DNA of 64,000 nucleotides, taken from positions 1,034,356 through 1,098,355 of the forward strand of contig WFMF01000016.1 of assembly GCA_011033025.1 (NCBI GenBank), read 5' to 3'. The notes below the pieces were generated by a model that searched no databases, had not been told where the DNA came from, and saw nothing but the letters and a program-made list of their open reading frames with translations. A program made the translations under genes and the position numbers. This document shows, in pieces, positions 39,601 through 48,790 of this stretch. Origin of the DNA: Beroe forskalii. Taxonomy: Eukaryota > Ctenophora > Nuda > Beroida > Beroidae. Within the stretch, counting starts at the first letter, position 1, and every line of letters begins with the position of its first letter.

Positions 39601-39697
39601 CTGCTTCACGAGAGTTTCTGATATTGTCCGTACTCCGCTTACTGAAGACTGGAGCGCCATAGCTAGTGAGGTGAAATGTTTGCAGGGATATCTGTGA
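12689..39697 (+). CDS. THADA: THADA (tRNA methylation cofactor), 3' 17 exons
   Basis: THADA/Trm732 family protein, a HEAT/ARM-repeat partner of the FTSJ1/Trm7 2'-O-methyltransferase acting on tRNA position 32. Exons: 12689-12890, 13094-13173, 13329-13430, 13821-13919, 14046-14195, 18378-18503, 18694-18928, 19074-19144, 19299-19384, 19595-19743, 20626-20850, 21107-21231, 21419-22577, 22810-22972, 31237-31325, 31616-31727, 39045-39697. Every junction is GT-AG and phases agree throughout. Diagnostic blocks are DESPEG (exon 10), MTWRTMQG (exon 11, DUF2428 core), YTRRSAGIPSVIQ (exon 12) and WPLRNSSTMIFTVLMTRLF (exon 13). The sum is about 1274 residues against about 1950 in human; some 480 N-terminal residues are missing here. 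Exon 13 has one extra base: the five-G run at 21777-21781 breaks the frame, and reading four G restores it. The donor at 22578 (CGG/GTTAGA) is weak. Exons 7 and 17 are less conserved. Confidence 0.9.
12857..13060. repeat. 56-58 bp tandem repeat of a THADA exon end and donor
   Basis: Four units starting at 12857, 12914, 12970 and 13028. The first is the true 3' end of the exon ending at 12890 plus its GTCAGT donor. Units two and three keep CTAGCAG, a 30-nt exon-like core and GTCGGT; unit four has lost the donor. Confidence 0.92.
14205..17215. repeat. ~348-bp repeat array, head-to-head
   Basis: Lies in the THADA intron 14196-18377. Forward units with period near 348 bp run to about 15945, where the array flips and reverse-complement units continue to about 17215. 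Every unit has the 17-bp palindrome TGTCGCCTGAGGCGACA, GGTTAGATATCATGTTTGA and several GCCACGCCC boxes. Open frames inside it (for example 15341-15850 on the minus strand) only reflect the repeat. Units are about 95% alike by eye. Confidence 0.95.
17216..18377. other. Remainder of THADA intron
   Basis: No coding signal. At 17965-17985 there is a GC-rich run of alternating GC (GCGCGCGCGACGCGCGC). Confidence 0.6.
19960..20625. repeat. C-rich minisatellite ending at a THADA acceptor
   Basis: Degenerate repeat of CTCCTAACCCC and CTACTCCTAACCCC, 9-17 bp modules, filling the end of the THADA intron. The true acceptor CCAACCTCCCCAG ends at 20625; a near-identical decoy CTAACCTCCCCAGAG lies at about 20260-20273. 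Confidence 0.9.
22973..23981. other. THADA intron, 5' part
   Basis: No coding signal. A CCAATCAG...GATTGG pair occurs at about 23769-23812, resembling the blocks near 2440-2520 and 5855-5907. Confidence 0.5.
23982..25043 (-). CDS. Rhodopsin-class orphan GPCR nested in THADA intron
   Basis: A 353-residue seven-helix receptor, intronless in its coding part. I start it at the ATG at 25043 (MSMYSEGG) because TTTGCAG/ACCATG on the minus strand looks like a 5'-UTR acceptor next to a good Kozak context; the upstream ATG at 25112 would lie in that intron. Helices by hydrophobicity: TM1 14-38 with N31, TM2 46-70 with LAAADF and D57, TM3 about 104-130, TM4 143-165, TM5 199-229, TM6 250-271, TM7 289-313. 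The DRY motif is replaced by CRL (128-130) and NPxxY by NPIVL (307-311). Intracellular loop 3 is short and basic (RRSRRQ). Ligand unknown. It lies antisense to THADA inside the 8.3-kb intron 22973-31236. Confidence 0.82.
   Translation of the reverse strand: MSMYSEGGVSHPDLLIGLLYVACLLLSITLNSLVFLANIQPPHTVPKMLFGLLAAADFLTGAVVAVFGAFHFLEPGSPKCGVMTNRAGLERFGCTNIMSPSLLLKLYGISAWFLTQCPGVLTAMLATCRLVQIMRPFTVIRLRVVGGVVGGYCAATLGLLISWFITDDVMFTYYVLNVWPLHSRLLNGLLTSPDQQQNVFLILTSLCLGNILGQITAIAASLVTIFVLCRNPPNSRVKNSRRSRRQGGTTILITNIGAFLQLVAFIVINRMVFASDWDAKSKAHSEARSIVLSSSNMLLPVMMSVFNPIVLIVNSPKILFRFNNRKRRPMKRSSVMVSTTEVRCQANQVTTTL
25113..31236. other. THADA intron, 3' part
   Basis: About 6 kb of AT-rich sequence without a coding frame I can support. 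A GC-rich sub-block at 27430-27460 (GGGGCCCGGGCCCAGG) stands out. Confidence 0.5.
31693..34925. repeat. 49-bp minisatellite copying a THADA donor site
   Basis: About 65 copies. The first unit is the real 3' end of the exon ending at 31727 together with its GTGAGT. Each unit has an exon-derived part (GGCATCCTCCAG, then ACACCCTAATA) and the intron start GTGAGTAGGAAGGGT. Variants include AAGATTCCAGTAAATAAT and a GTGAGTACTGAGTAGG expansion. As 49 is not a multiple of three, the frame rotates from unit to unit. Confidence 0.96.
34931..36010. other. THADA last intron, unassigned part
   Basis: No coding sequence seen between the minisatellite and the retroelement relic. Confidence 0.5.
36015..36530. 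repeat. Tandem duplication at the 3' end of the LINE relic
   Basis: Two copies of about 261 bp, starting near 36016 and 36277 with TTGGTCTTGAAACAACTG, each followed by CCCCATGCCAGGTGTCATAG and TGTCCCGGCCAACTGGG. They adjoin the 3' end of the minus-strand retroelement, so they are probably its 3' UTR, duplicated. Confidence 0.8.
36533..38470 (-). pseudogene. RLE-type non-LTR retrotransposon relic (RT + endonuclease)
   Basis: In element order from 38470 downward: reverse transcriptase with YGIPDETIELIASLYTECY, KGSLQGGPEAGLCFNV and the catalytic FADDVTL (38403-37948); a thumb/linker region (38008-37452); a CCHC knuckle CALCGWKHAGFAHILCGC; and a restriction-like endonuclease with RHDSILTVI, PDLVL and ELTSPTEDNIEKWREVKKTK (37252-36533). 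This layout matches the R2/NeSL/HERO-like group. Several frameshifts and a missing 5' half show a dead, 5'-truncated copy. It lies antisense in the last THADA intron. Confidence 0.85.
38520..39044. other. End of THADA last intron
   Basis: AT-rich, no coding signal; ATTTCAG at 39038-39044 is the acceptor for the final exon. A short run of ATATGCTCATA repeats lies at 38510-38540. Confidence 0.6.
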
Positions 39698-39792
39698 GTG
39701 TGACTTAGAATCAAAGTTCTAGTTAGTGAGTCTTATTACCCACTAATTTTGACTTGAGCCTGAGGCATGGCAAAATGAAGATTAAAAAATGA

Positions 39793-39798
39793 AATAAA
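39793..39798 (+). promoter_or_regulatory. Candidate THADA polyadenylation signal
   Basis: AATAAA 96 nt after the THADA stop codon. Confidence 0.5.
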
Positions 39799-39800
39799 AT

Positions 39801-40567
39801 GTTTATTACTAATGCTAGGACTGTAGGAGTAAACGAGTTATTGAGTATGGAGTATGCGTATTTGTAATGAAATATCATTATCAAATTCAAATGAATGACG
39901 AATAGCCTTATAGTTATTACTTATAGATTGAAAATGATTTGGGTTTAGTTTCTTAGATTTAAATTATAATTAATGATTAAATCTAAATTTGGAAACAAAA
40001 TTGTGTCTAGATCTGTACCTTTAAGTGTACAGTTTGCATTTCGTACGCACATGGCATGTGGACGTATTAAGTAATTGAAATATTTTTTAGTTTTAAAATA
40101 TAAATTACTATCATAATTCAAATTCAATAGATTAGGAGCGCCTGGCAATGTTCAACACCATGTTGTCTGTAACTGTTAGTAGTGGTACTTTTACTTATGT
40201 ATCAATATCATAACATATGATTCATAAGCTCCTTAATTGATATGATGTTCACGTTGAAGTTGATCTATTGAATTAAGATATAATTTACATTTTGAAACTA
40301 AAACTACCTATAAGTATACGTTGTATGTCGCGTCGCCTGTCGGCCGTTGACAATTGACATGACAGACCCTCGTGAGAATTCATGTAATCATGTGCCGCGC
40401 ACTGAATCTCAATCTCATCAGTTGACGCAAGCTCATGTCATTGTCATGAAAAAATCGCGGTCTGCCAGAGATTTTACCACATGTTACGTGTCGTCCGGTC
40501 GTCGTGTCCCTGTTTGTTCGCGCAAAGTAAGGCTGAATAATCCAAGGCATTATTGCCAAAAATAGTC
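39801..40567. other. Intergenic stretch after THADA
   Basis: No gene seen. ACAGACCCTCGTGAGAATT at about 40363 is a copy of a dispersed block (see 11998 and 51885). Confidence 0.5.
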
Positions 40568-41185
40568 AGAACCAGGAACTCACTAGAGGCAAGCTAATTT
40601 CTTCACAAATATGTTGCCACAGGTGTCTTATAGTACAGGAAAAAAGTTCGCAGCCCAACTCGGTGGGTGAGCCGTAGCCGAGGAATATAGTTCAAAATGT
40701 CTATCTTGACTCAGGAAGGTCGTAGAGAGTCCATTTTTAGCTTAAAATGTGCGCAATGTACATGTTTATATACAACTTGTCAACAAACATATGCTCTAAA
40801 GTACTCAGAAACTGAGCTATGGGCCAAAAACTGTTTTTGAGGCACCCGCCAGGCCCATTTTGGCCAGTATGTCTATCTTTGCCCAGGAAGGTCTTAGAGA
40901 GTCCATTTTTAGCTTAAAATGTGCGCAATGGACATGTTTATATACGAGTACGACTTGTTAACAAACATATGCTCTAAAGTACTCAGAAACTGAGTTATGG
41001 GCCAAAAACTGTTTTTTGAGCCAGATGGAAGGCCAAATTTTGAAATCAGTTTTTGGCCCATAGCTCAGTTCCTGAGTACTTTAGAGCATATGTTTGTTAA
41101 CAAGTCGTATATAAACATGTGGTATCTCTCCCATATAAACGGCTCTGAGTGACGTCAGAGATATAAACGTCAATTTTTCTGTATC

Positions 41186-41283
41186 CTAAACCTAATCATA
41201 ACCCTAACCAAAACCCTAACCATAATCCTATAACCCTAACCCTAACAAATCTTGACCCTAATCCTGACCCTAACCCTAGTCCT
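41186..41283. repeat. Degenerate telomere-like CCCTAA stretch
   Basis: CCTAAACCTAATCATAACCC followed by repeated ACCCTAA/ATCCTGA hexamer variants; an interstitial telomere-like sequence in the loop of the inverted repeat. A second copy is at 46376-46475. Confidence 0.8.
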
Positions 41284-41859
41284 TAAAGCGCTAGGTGCGC
41301 TTAATTATATTTTTCTGAGTGACGTCATTGTCATAGATAATGAAGGCTCCCGTTTATTAGGGTGCGCCCTTTTTTCAAAGTTTTTTGGGCACAATTGTTC
41401 ACTGGTAGATCTCGATGAGCTGATCACGAATATATCAAGTTTTTTGAAATTGGACAACGCCTTCCTTGTCCGCAGGGCCTTTTTGTGTTTCGTGACGTCA
41501 TGTCACGTGTCATATCACGTGACCCGTCTGCTAGTACTTTGTGCGCTGGTTGCTTCCGCGCGCGCGATTGTTATACTGTGCGCGTACGCGGATCTGTGGT
41601 CTGATGGCAGAGTAATTGCAGGCATTGCTCATGGTAGTGGTAGTAAAGGTCCAATGTGTCAAGTGTTCAAGCTAAGTAATACTGAAAACGTTCACAAGAA
41701 ACGCATGGACTAATTGAGTACAGTTTGTTTGTTTCTTAAATATCTTAATTAGCTAAAATGACTCAAAGATGGCATCATCAAGTATACAACTATACGAGAG
41801 AAGATTAAGAAAAGGATCAAAAAGATCTTAGAAAACTCACATTACCTTAATACCTTAGC

Positions 41860-41960
41860 TAAGCGGATCCGCTAAGCTTGAGCTAAGCGGATCCGCTAAG
41901 CTAAGCGGATCCGCTTAGCTTAGCTAAGCGGATCCGCTTAGCTTTGCGTTTCCTCTAAGC
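41860..41960. repeat. AGCGGATCCGCT palindromic repeats (left arm)
   Basis: Tandem copies of the BamHI-containing palindrome AGCGGATCCGCT joined by TAAGCT; mirrored at 43250-43360 in the right arm. Confidence 0.9.
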
Positions 41961-42454
41961 TTAGCGGATTCAGCCAAGTAGATTCAGCTGAGTCTAAGAG
42001 GATTCAGGTGAGCGGATTCAACTTAAGGAGATTCGGCTATGCAGGTTCAGGTTAGCGGATTGAGTTAGTGGATTCAGCTAAGTGGATACAGTCGATTCGA
42101 TTCGATTCGAGTCGATTCGATTTGAATCGAGTAGATTCGAGTCGATTCAATTCGATTCGAGTCTATTGGATTCGAAATCGATTAGACTAAAGTCGATTTG
42201 ATTCAAGTCGAGTCGAGTCGATTCGATTCGACGGTTTGATTCGACGATTCGATTCAATTCGTTGATTCAATTCGACAATTCGATTCGACAATTTAATTAG
42301 TTGATTCGATTCGTTGATTCGATTCGTCAATTCCATTCGTCGATTCTATTCGTCAATTCAATGCGTCGATTCGGTTCGTTGATTCGATTTGGCTATAGGG
42401 GTTCAAGTAAGTGGATTCAGCTCCGTGGATTCAGTTAAGTGGATTCAGTCGAGT

Positions 42455-42665
42455 CGATTCGAATCGACGAATCGAATCGACGAATCGAATCGACGAATCG
42501 AATCGACGAATCGAATCGACGAATCGAATCGACGAATCGAATCGACGAATCGAATCGACGAATCGAATCGACGAATCGAATCGACGAATCGAATCGACGA
42601 ATCGAATCGACGAATCGAATCGACGAATCGAATCGACGAATCGAATCGGCGAATCGAATCGTCGA
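42455..42665. repeat. 13-bp tandem repeat at palindrome centre
   Basis: About 16 copies of GACGAATCGAATC. The unit is nearly self-complementary apart from its GAC, so all six frames stay open with RIDESNRRIEST-like or FVDSIRRFDSS-like strings; none is a gene. Confidence 0.95.
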
Positions 42666-43860
42666 ATCGACTCGACTCGACTGAATCCACTTAGCTGAAT
42701 CCACTGAGCTGAATCCACTTACTTGAACCCCTATAGCCAAATCGAATCAACGAACCGAATCGACGCATTGAATTGACGAATAGAATCGACGAATGGAATT
42801 GACGAATCGAATCAACGAATCGAATCAACTAATTAAATTGTCGAATCGAATCGTCGAATTGAATCAACGAATTGAATCGAATCGTCGAATCGTCGAATCA
42901 AATCGTCCAAATCCAATAAACCGCCGAATCGAATTGTCGAATCAAACCGTCGAATCGAATCGACTCGACTCGACTTGAATCAAATCGACTTTAGTCGAAT
43001 CGATTTCGAATCCAATAGACTCGAATCGAATTGAATCGACTCGAATCTACTCGAATCGAATCGACTCGAATCGAATCGACTCGAATCGAATTGATTCGAA
43101 TCGATTCGACTCGAATCGAATCGACTGTATCCACTTAGCTGAATCCACTAACTCAATCCGCTAACCTGAACCTGCATAGCCGAATCTGCTTAGTTGAATC
43201 CGCTCACCTGAATCCTCTTAGACTCAGCTGAATCCGCTTGGCTGAATCCGCTAAGCTTAGAGGAAACGCTAAGCTAAGCGGATCCGCTTAGCTAAGCGGA
43301 TCCGCTTAGCTTAGCGGATCCGCTTAGCTTAAGCTTAGCGGATCCGCTTAGCTAAGGTATTAAGGTAATATGAGTTTTCTAAGATCTTTTTGATTCTTTT
43401 CTTGATCTTCTCTCGTATAGTTGTATACTTGATGATGCCATCTTTGAGTCATTTTAGCTATAATTAAGATATTTAAGAAAGAAACAAACTGTACTCAATT
43501 AGTCCATGCGTTTCTTGTGAACGTTTTCAGTATTACTTAGCTTGAACACTTGACACATTGGACCTTTACTACCACTACCATGAGCAATGCCCAAATTACT
43601 CTGCCATCAGACCACAGATCCGCGTACGCGCGCACAGTATAACAATCGCGCGCGCGGAAGCAACCAGCGCACAAAGTACTAGCAGACAGGTCACGTGATA
43701 TGACACGTGACATGACGTCACGAAACACAAAAAGGTCCTGCGGACAAGGAAGGAGTTGTCCAATTTCAAAAAACTTGATATATTCGTGATCAGCTCATCG
43801 AGATCTACCAGTGAACAATTGTGCCCAAAAAACTTTGAAAAAAGGGCGCACCCTACCGTT

Positions 43861-46032
43861 TATATGGGAGACCTACCAAACATGTCCATTGCGCACATTT
43901 TAAGCTAAAAACGAAGTCTCTACGACCTTCCTGAGCCTAGATAGACATATTGGCCAAAATGGGCCTTGTGGGAGCCTCAAAAACAGTTTTGGCCCATAAC
44001 TCAGTTTCTGAGTACTTTGACATATTTTTGTTAACAAGTCGTATATAAACATGTCCATTGCGCACATTTTAAGCTAAAAAATGGACTCTCTGACCTTCCT
44101 GGGCCAAGATAGACATATTGGCCAAAATGGGCCTTATGGGTGCCTCAAAACAGTTTTGGCCCAATGGCCCATAGCTCAGTTTTGAGTACTTCAGAGCATA
44201 TGTTTGTTAACAAGTCGTATATAAACATGTCCATTGCGCACATTTTAAGCTAAAAAATAAATGGACTCTACGACCTTCCTGAGCCAAGATAGACATTTTC
44301 TATATTCCTCGGCTACGGCTCATCACAAAAATCAATTTTTGGGCCTCCACCACCGAGTTGGGCTGCGAACTTTTTTTCCTGTACTATAAGACACCTGTGG
44401 CAACATATTTGTGAAGAATTAATTAGCTTGCCTCTAGTGAGTTCCAGGTCTTACCCAAAATGCCTTGGAGTAGAAAGGCTCCGTAACTTCCTAAGCCCGC
44501 ATAGGTGTGTGTACGCGCGCGGCGCAACGCAGACAGGATATACGTGTTTAGCAACCTGCAACATTGTAGGATGTTACCCTACCCTCCGCCGCGCACGCAA
44601 CGTTTTCCGCGGGGAAACGTATGCAACACGACCGACCCTCCAAACCTCCGAGTGTTGCGCGCAGGGATGGGAGAAATCCATCAACCGTAACATGGTTCAT
44701 TGGTTCCTGTTGTAAGCCATAAGCGCCGCGACGCCGCGTGCCCTGTTTGAGGGAAGCGCGACGATAAAAGGCTTTATCGACGGGCGATGTCCGTCCCTTT
44801 CTTCTGACTTGTTGTGACGTCCAAATGTGGAATGTTAGCCGCGCGCGCGAGGGTAGGGGTAGCATCCTAAAGGTTTTAGCGCTTGCCGCCGGCCGCGCCA
44901 TATAATCCATGCAAAATAGGTAAGTCAAGAGACATAGGCCAGCCAAAATTTCTCATTGAATATTTATGTGGAATTGGAAGTTGCTCTAACCTTGAGATCC
45001 TTGTCCTAACCAGGGCCCTGGGGAAATGAGATCCCTAGTTTTATGAGCGCGCAGCGCCTTGCTTTATTCATTATTGCTTCAAACCGTTTGGCGTTAAAGC
45101 GCGACGCCCTTGGTTTGGGGAATTGGAAGATTCAATAACATGTGCAAGTGCAATTAATTACTGTGTAGTGTGTGGCATTTAAAAATTCTAAACATCATGT
45201 CATGAATTTTCAATTTAAAAATTTCATTTTAATGAACATACGATCAGAGATACTGTTCTCTGTTTTTTTTCTTTTTGCATTCTTTTGTGGCTTGATTTGA
45301 TGGATTTCTCCCATCCCTGCGAGCAACACTCGGAAGTTTGGAGGGTCGTGTTGGTGGAAAACGTTGTGTGCGGCGGAGGGTAGGGTAACATTCTACAAGG
45401 CTTGATTGCAAGCTTTCACATGTATGTCTTGTAAAATTGTGCTGTAAAATGATATTCCAATTCAAATGTACATCATGATGTAATAAACTTGTTTTTATGG
45501 TTGTTGTTATTGGTACTTGCTTGTGGAACAATGGTGTTGATCCTCTAATATCACCCTCTGTCTACCTTTTCTCAAAAATTTAATTTTGGTACTTGATGAG
45601 GGTTGAAGATCCAGCTGAATCATAGATACAAGCTGTATGACATTTGTTGAAGTAAAATCAAAGGTGATTTTATTTCATTTATCCTGTTGAAGACGTTTAG
45701 CACATGCTAATGATATCTGAAAGCTTCTGCTTTACAAACTTTCTTGTTACTTAAATGTTTTAAACTTGCTTTCTTAATGTCCTTCTATTACATCCACAAT
45801 TGCTTGTGTGCATAAAACATTTTAAAGGTAGTGTTTCTAGGATACCCTTCAAACTTACTTTTGACTTGCTCCATGTTATGGAGCCTTATTTTGCAGGCCT
45901 TATTTTGCCGACGTAATTTTTAACAAAAGTGCATGCAGGACACATTGCTTGTGGTAACTTTGACAATTGGTGATATCCTCCATTGAGAAGTACACATGAC
46001 AGGGAAATTAGTCACCAAGCAATTGAATGAAT
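43861..46032. repeat. Segmental duplication, copy A
   Basis: Matches copy B (46549-51714) from ATATGGGAGACCTACC to CAATTGAATGAATA, with only small indels apart from the Penelope insertion in B. It includes an internal inverted pair: 44560-44700 (CCCTACCCTCCGCCGCGC, CGACCCTCCAAAC) against 45297-45405. Confidence 0.88.
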
Positions 46033-46375
46033 AAAAGCGTTAAATTGTCAGATTGCACATGTGTACTATTCTTCAGGTTTTAAAATATATTTCATATTCT
46101 TATTGATCTCTATGCAAGCAAGACCCGGTTGTTCTGGCCATTAGTCGACACTTCGACGGACGTTGCCCGTCTATTTCGGACTCTGGCATGGGGCTGTACC
46201 ATACTACGTCGTACTTTCAGTACGACGCTGAACTAAATGCGCTGACAAAGTACCATGTTGACACGTACGATGACGCGCAGAAAAGTTTTGCGCGGGAATT
46301 GTCGTATTTCCTCCGTCCCTTGTCCAACAACAAGTCAGAAGAAAGGGACGGACATCGCCCGTCGATTTTTCTGTA
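46033..46375. other. Junction between duplicated copies
   Basis: Contains AAGTCAGAAGAAAGGGACGG followed by ACATCGCCCGTCG at about 46335-46366, the reverse complement of 44783-44815 and 47489-47520. No gene. Confidence 0.6.
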
Positions 46376-48274
46376 TCCTAAACCTAATCATAACCCTAAC
46401 CAAAACCCTAACCATAATCCTATAACCCTAACCCTAACAAATCTTGACCCTAATCCTGACCCTAACCCTAGTCCTTAAAGCGCTAGGTGCGCTTAATTAT
46501 ATTTTTCTGAGTGACGTCATTGTCATAGATAATGAAGGCTCCCGTTTATATGGGAGACCTACCAAACATGTCCATTGCGCACATTTTAAGCTAAAAACGA
46601 AGTCTCTACGACCTTCCTGAGCCTAGATAGACATATTGGCCAAAATGGGCCTTGTGGGAGCCTCAAAAACAGTTTTTGGCCCATAACTCAGTTTCTGAGT
46701 ACTTTAGAGCATATTTTTGTTAACAAGTCGTATATAAACATGTCCATTGCGCACATTTTAAGCTAAAAATGGACTCTCTACGACCTTCCTGGGCCAAGAT
46801 AGACATATTGGCCAAAATGGGCCTTGCGGCGTGCCTCAAAAACAGTTTTTGGCCCAATGGCCCATAGCTCAGTTTTTGAGTACTTCAGAGCATATGTTTG
46901 TTAACAAGTCGTATATAAACATGTCCATTGCGCACATTTTAAGCTAAAAAATAAATGGACTCTCTACGACCTTCCTGAGCCAAGATAGACATTTTCTATA
47001 TTCCTCGGCTACGGCTCATCACAAAAATCAATTTTTTGGGCCTCCACCCACCGAGTTGGGCTGCGAACTTTTTTCCTGTACTATAAGACACCTGTGGCAA
47101 CATATTTGTGAAGAATTAATTAGCTTGCCTCTAGTGAGTTCCAGGTCTTACCCAAAATGCCTTGGAGTAGAAAGGCTCCGTAACTTCCTAAGCCCGCATA
47201 GGTGTGTGTACGCGCGCGGCGCAACGCAGACAGGGATATACGTGTTTAGCAACTCCGTAACATTGTAGGATGTTACCCTACCCTCCGCCGCGCACGCAAC
47301 GTTTTCCGCGGGGAAACGTATGCAACACGACCGCGACCCTCCAAACCTCCGAGTGTTGCGCGCAGGGATGGGAGAAATCCATCAACCGTAACATGGTTCA
47401 TTGGTTCCTAAGCTGTAAGCCATAAGCGCCGCGACGCCGCGTGCTTCCCTGTTCTGAGGAAGCGCGACGATAAAAGGCTTTATCGACGGGCGATGTCCGT
47501 CCCTTTCTTCTGACTTGTTGTGACGTCCAAATGTGGAACGTTGCGCCGCGCGCGCGAGGGTAGGGTAGCATCCTACGAAAGGTTTTAGCGCTTGCCGCCG
47601 GCCGCGCCGCGCAATCCATGCAAAATAGGTAAGTCAAGAGACATAGGCCAGCCAAAATTTCTCATTGAATATTTATGTGGAATTGGAAGTTGCTCTAACC
47701 TTGAGATCCTTGTCCTAACCAGGGCCCTGGGGAAATGAGATCCCTAGTTTTATGAGCGCCGCAGCTCTTGCTTTATTCATTATTGCTTCAAACCGTTTGG
47801 CGTTAAAGCGCGACGCCCTTGGTTTGGGGAATTGGAAGATTCAATAACATGTGCAAGTGCAATTAATTACTGTGTAGTGTGTGGCATTTAAAAATTCTAA
47901 ATATCATGTCAGTGTGTTGAAATTCAATTTCACAAAGTGCTCTAGCATAAGCGAGCGAGTTACAACAAATTAAAACACAAGGTTAATCGTCTTTACTTTA
48001 AGTTTCATGGGTAAATTCATACCCAATCGTCAGAAGACAAGTAACATGAAAATAATGGCAAAATGATCCTGATCTACTCCTTTATAAAATCCATCGTTAA
48101 AGTTCAGCAATAAATCGAAATAAAAGATTCTTTCTTAAAAACCCCACTTTGAAAAAATAAACATTTAAACACTTTTAGGTCTCAGGTTAAAGCAAAAATA
48201 CTACCGTCGGCTGAGTATTCGTATCACGAAAGTTACTACTACGAGCCGCAGCCGAGAGTGTACTTCACTAAAAC

Positions 48275-48790
48275 TTAAAAACCATAAAGTGTAAAATGTA
48301 AAATTATAATGCTCTCTCTAATAAAAATTTGGCGTTTATGTCGGCACTTAGAAATAAATTCAGTCTTTTTATTTAAAAGTTTTTGATTGTCCTTAAATTT
48401 TATGATTTGGAGCTTTTCGCTCAGGCAGAGGTCACAGTTGAGCCGTCCGTTCTGATAAGGCCTGGCAAACTGCAAGATCTTCCACTCTAGCACAGGGGTA
48501 CGGCCTTGGTCCTTCATCTCCCAGAACTTCTTGGAGAGTTCAGTATCCCGAAGGTGCTCCCTGTACTTCATTGAGTTCTTGTGTTTGGAGACTCCTTTCC
48601 CCACTTCCGGCTCCGATACACCAATGCAGGAGAAGGAATCCGTGGTGTCCGATATGGTAGCTTGGTACACAACTGCTTTGGCCCGACATTGGCCGTCCAG
48701 GGGGCACTGCTCTTTGTTCCTGCAGTTACAGGGCAGTGTTTGGGTCTCTTCAGTTCTGTCTAGGGTCTTTCTATTATGGGATTTTATCAT
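48275..48790 (-). pseudogene. Inverted copy of Penelope GIY-YIG domain
   Basis: Encodes the C-terminal 170 residues of the element in the opposite orientation: MIKSHNRKTLDRTEETQTL, CIGVSEPEVGKGVSKHKNS, LNCDLCLSEKLQIIKF and ISKCRHKRQ. Compared with the plus copy it reads CIG in place of YIG and GKGVSKHK in place of KKRVSKHK, so key endonuclease positions are altered. It joins the RT body at 48790/48791. Confidence 0.88.

Larger units (their letters stand above)
41358..43855. mobile_element. hAT-like foldback transposon, non-autonomous
   Basis: Begins TAGGGTGCGCCC and ends GGGCGCACCCTA, perfect terminal inverted repeats, flanked by the 8-bp direct repeat CCGTTTAT at 41350-41357 and 43856-43863. 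The related segment at 46542-46549 has one CCGTTTAT and no element, an empty site. Arms of about 1.1-1.2 kb are almost fully complementary and meet in a 13-bp tandem repeat. An 8-bp duplication with TAGGG ends is the hAT pattern. No transposase is encoded; frames of 60-150 codons inside are not conserved proteins. Confidence 0.88.
40568..44452. repeat. Large outer inverted repeat (foldback element)
   Basis: The left arm from about 40568 (CTCACTAGAGGCAAGCTAA, then ACAGGTGTCTTATAGTACAGG and CATATAAACGG at 41142) is the reverse complement of the right arm from 43857 (CCGTTTATATGG) to about 44452 (CTTGCCTCTAGTGAGTTC). Both arms carry tandem copies of a roughly 150-180 bp unit with GTCGTATATAAACATG and TTGGCCCATA. 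Without the inserted hAT-like element, the spacer is about 200 bp containing the CCCTAA-like stretch. Confidence 0.85.

Noticed and set aside
42389..42740. Six overlapping open frames with RIESTNRIDESN-type repeats
   Set aside because: They are the six translations of a 13-bp tandem repeat in a foldback centre; all frames are equally open, so no coding selection is shown.
44428..45531. ~100-130-codon frames in the duplicated segment
   Set aside because: The frames differ between copies A and B through small indels, so they are not conserved as proteins.
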